Source: Candidatus Delongbacteria bacterium (GTDB lineage: Bacteria; Delongbacteria; UBA4055). Taken from it: 5,164 bases of DNA. The first letter of the stretch is position 1, and each line of letters begins with the position of its first letter. The notes below the pieces were generated by a model, which made no database searches, was not told where the DNA came from, and worked only from the letters and a program-made list of their open reading frames with translations. The stretch is taken from NCBI GenBank assembly GCA_027858795.1, contig JAQICF010000197.1, positions 1-5,164 of the forward strand, in the 5' to 3' direction. Positions 3,560 to 5,164 of this stretch are shown one piece after another. The translations under genes were made by a program, and so were the position numbers.

Positions 3560-5075
3560 GAAATTACAAGTAATTATTGCATTTGCATTACTGACTTTAT
3601 CAGTATTGTCTTATGCTGAAACAATCACTTTAAATAACCGTGAATACGAAAAAATAAACGATCAGTGGTATCAAATTGAGGGTTCTGATCAATACCTTGT
3701 GAATACTTCTGTCATAACAGTTAAATTCAATCCGGATATTTCCGAATCACAAATAAATACAAAATTAACTGAACTTGGTTGTACTGCTTTAAGGACAAAT
3801 ATTCTCGGTTATATGGATATTGAGATACCCAGTGGTGTTGATCCTCTTGAGATAGTACAGGAGTATATCGGAACTAGTATAGTCGATGTGGCTGAACCAA
3901 ATACAATCGGAGAATATATAGCAGAATCTGATGATCCTCTATTTAGTAATCAGTGGTATCTTGGTAGTGAAGCATCATCTTATGGGATAGATGCTGTAAA
4001 TGCCTGGGATATCGAGACAGGGAATCCTAATGTGCTGGTTGCAGTATTGGATAGTGGTTCTGATATTCTTCATGAAGATCTTGAAAATAATATATGGGTA
4101 AATCCTGGTGAAGATCTTGACGGAGATGGTGTTGTTTGGGATATGGACGATATAAATGGTATTGATGACGATGGTAACGGATATGTAGATGATATTACTG
4201 GTTGGGATTTTGGGAGTAATAATAATGATGTTACTGGATCATTCTATCATGGTACGCATGTTGCTGGAATTGCAGGAGCAACCACAAACAACAAAAAGGG
4301 AGTAGCTGGAGTAGCTGGAGGTTGGAATAGTGATAAAGGATGTGGTATGATGATCGGAGGTGTTGGAGATTCAAGTCCTAATGGAGCTATCCTTGATGAT
4401 GCAATTTTGTACGCTGCTATGAAAGGTGCTAAAGTAATAACAATGAGTTTGACTGTAGCACCATCTACTGCAATTGATGATGCTATTGCTGTTGCAAGAA
4501 ATAACTATAATTGTTTTATCGATTGTGCATCGGGTAATGGCTATTCTAGCAGTATATCTTATCCTTCAAGCAATCCAAATGTTGTTGCAGTTGGTGGAAC
4601 TGATGGAGGTTCCAGAGCATCTTTTTCAAATTATGGAGACGGCCTAATGGTTGTCGCACCTGGAGTTGATATATGGAGTTCAAGAATTGGAAATACTTAT
4701 GGTACAGGTGGTGGCACTTCATATGCTGCTCCACAGGTTGCAGCAGTTGCAGGATTAGTCGCTTCCAGATATCCTGAATTTACTAACAAGGATATAGAAA
4801 AAGTAATTTGCTTAACTGCTATGAAATTGCCTTATGATTTTAATCAGATAAAAGAATATGGAACTTGGAATAATGAAGTAGGTTACGGTAAGCTTAATGC
4901 TGATAGAGCTTTAGGTTATACAGGAATAGTTGATAAGTCAAAAGAGTTGGTCGAAGGTAATTATTTTTATGGTACAGATGTGAATATTTCTAATAGTGCT
5001 TCTTTAACTTGTGATCTAGATTCTAGGACGTACCTATTTGAGAATAGTAGGTACTGTCAAGAAAATTGTGTCTGA
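3549..5075 (+). CDS. Exported subtilisin-family (S8) serine protease with pro-domain, short C-terminus (508 aa)
   Basis: A secreted serine endopeptidase. Residues 1-23 are a signal peptide (core IIAFALLTLSVLSYA). About 24-125 is an inhibitory pro-domain of fervidolysin type, with the stretch RTNILGYMDIEIP (82-94) and DVAEPN (113-118). The catalytic domain spans about 135-456. Asp168 lies in AVLDSG, His234 in HGTHVAG, the oxyanion Asn330 in ASGN, and Ser391 in GTSYAAP, so the triad is complete and activity is expected. Residues 187-221 hold Asp/Gly-rich loops (DLDGDG, GIDDDGNGYVDD), probably calcium sites. AGGAG at 3537-3541, seven bases before the ATG, supports the start. The last 50 or so residues resemble the start of a beta-rich domain (GNYFYGTDVNISNSASL) and then end at RYCQENCV. 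The NYPNPFNP sorting domain of the neighbouring gene is missing, so the 3' end may be truncated or frameshifted. The leader before it may control translation. Confidence 0.92.
   Translation: MKLLKLQVIIAFALLTLSVLSYAETITLNNREYEKINDQWYQIEGSDQYLVNTSVITVKFNPDISESQINTKLTELGCTALRTNILGYMDIEIPSGVDPLEIVQEYIGTSIVDVAEPNTIGEYIAESDDPLFSNQWYLGSEASSYGIDAVNAWDIETGNPNVLVAVLDSGSDILHEDLENNIWVNPGEDLDGDGVVWDMDDINGIDDDGNGYVDDITGWDFGSNNNDVTGSFYHGTHVAGIAGATTNNKKGVAGVAGGWNSDKGCGMMIGGVGDSSPNGAILDDAILYAAMKGAKVITMSLTVAPSTAIDDAIAVARNNYNCFIDCASGNGYSSSISYPSSNPNVVAVGGTDGGSRASFSNYGDGLMVVAPGVDIWSSRIGNTYGTGGGTSYAAPQVAAVAGLVASRYPEFTNKDIEKVICLTAMKLPYDFNQIKEYGTWNNEVGYGKLNADRALGYTGIVDKSKELVEGNYFYGTDVNISNSASLTCDLDSRTYLFENSRYCQENCV
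5030..5054 (+). repeat. Hairpin in the 3' end of the protease gene
   Basis: GTACCTATT (5030-5038) pairs with AATAG (5043-5047) and GTAC (5051-5054), leaving TAG bulged. Alternatively GTACCTA pairs directly with TAGGTAC (5048-5054). GAC (5027-5029) and GTC (5056-5058) can extend it. It ends about 20 bases before the stop codon and resembles the hairpin at 3309-3335 that spans the other large gene's stop. It may be a related palindromic element or an early transcript-end signal. Confidence 0.35.
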
Positions 5076-5164
5076 GATCATTCTAACATCATATCAAGTT
5101 TCTCTCTACTGGATGAAAAAGCTGTTACAGGATACGAATAAGTTTTCTCTTCAAAACCCATTAA
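5076..5164. other. Unassigned 3' edge of the window
   Basis: No gene can be supported here. One + strand frame, shifted +1 from the protease, is open from 5020 to the end (about 48 codons). On the - strand, 5161-5078 reads 27 codons to a stop and could be the end of a gene entering from the right. In the protease's own frame, 21 sense codons follow the TGA before the next stop. None shows a recognisable motif, and there is no clear terminator. Confidence 0.3.

Noticed and set aside
4299..4321. 9-bp tandem repeat GTAGCTGGA in the protease
   Set aside because: It is only two copies encoding Val-Ala-Gly in a Gly/Ala-rich loop usual for this family, so nothing unusual is needed to explain it.
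4546..4734. Open frame of 62 codons on the - strand in the protease
   Set aside because: It is antisense to the conserved catalytic Ser region, and its His/Gln/Leu-rich composition is typical of an antisense shadow.
5078..5161. 3' end of a gene entering from the right on the - strand (27 codons)
   Set aside because: It is too short, has no motif, and competes with another open frame on the + strand.

Overview
The window is AT-rich and every gene lies on the + strand. It most resembles a member of the Fibrobacterota-Chlorobiota-Bacteroidota (FCB) superphylum or a neighbouring candidate phylum (Ignavibacteria-, Cloacimonadota- or Delongbacteria-like). The main reason is the C-terminus of the 758-residue protein: an NYPNPFNP-type sorting domain ending in GIYFYQL...KKMLYLK, which marks secreted proteins in those lineages. 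The fervidolysin-like S8 protease and two dispersed DNA repeats agree with this. The phylum cannot be fixed from this sequence alone.

Left part (1-945): a 56-residue exported proline-rich microprotein (27-197) is followed by a strong stem-loop (206-231). Next come three tightly spaced small genes: a Cys/His zinc-knuckle-like protein (257-445), a helical 81-residue protein joined to it by an ATGA overlap (442-687), and a 74-residue protein built from three SDLKLI-type repeats (701-925). None has a function I can name. Two related small inverted repeats (235-255 and 922-942) bracket this trio, so it may be a discrete cassette.

Middle (1047-3323): a large secreted protein with a signal peptide, 13 Asp-box (BNR/sortilin-like) motifs forming one or two beta-propellers, and the sorting domain. 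Its inter-domain linker is written in a 7-bp tandem DNA repeat.

Right part (3324-5164): a 225-bp gap holds a dispersed palindrome, a near-perfect Shine-Dalgarno sequence in front of a three-codon ORF (Met-Ala-Asn-stop), an internal anti-Shine-Dalgarno segment and several mutually exclusive helices. One of these, 10 bp long, covers the start of the following gene. That gene (3549-5075) is an exported subtilisin-family (S8) protease with pro-domain and complete catalytic residues, but it ends abruptly without the sorting domain of its neighbour. The last 89 bp hold no gene I can support.

Taken together, the two large genes suggest a surface or secretion locus: an exported propeller protein and an exported protease. 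The untranslated leader ahead of the protease is the best candidate for something undescribed. All RNA pairings were found by eye, without folding energies or alignments.
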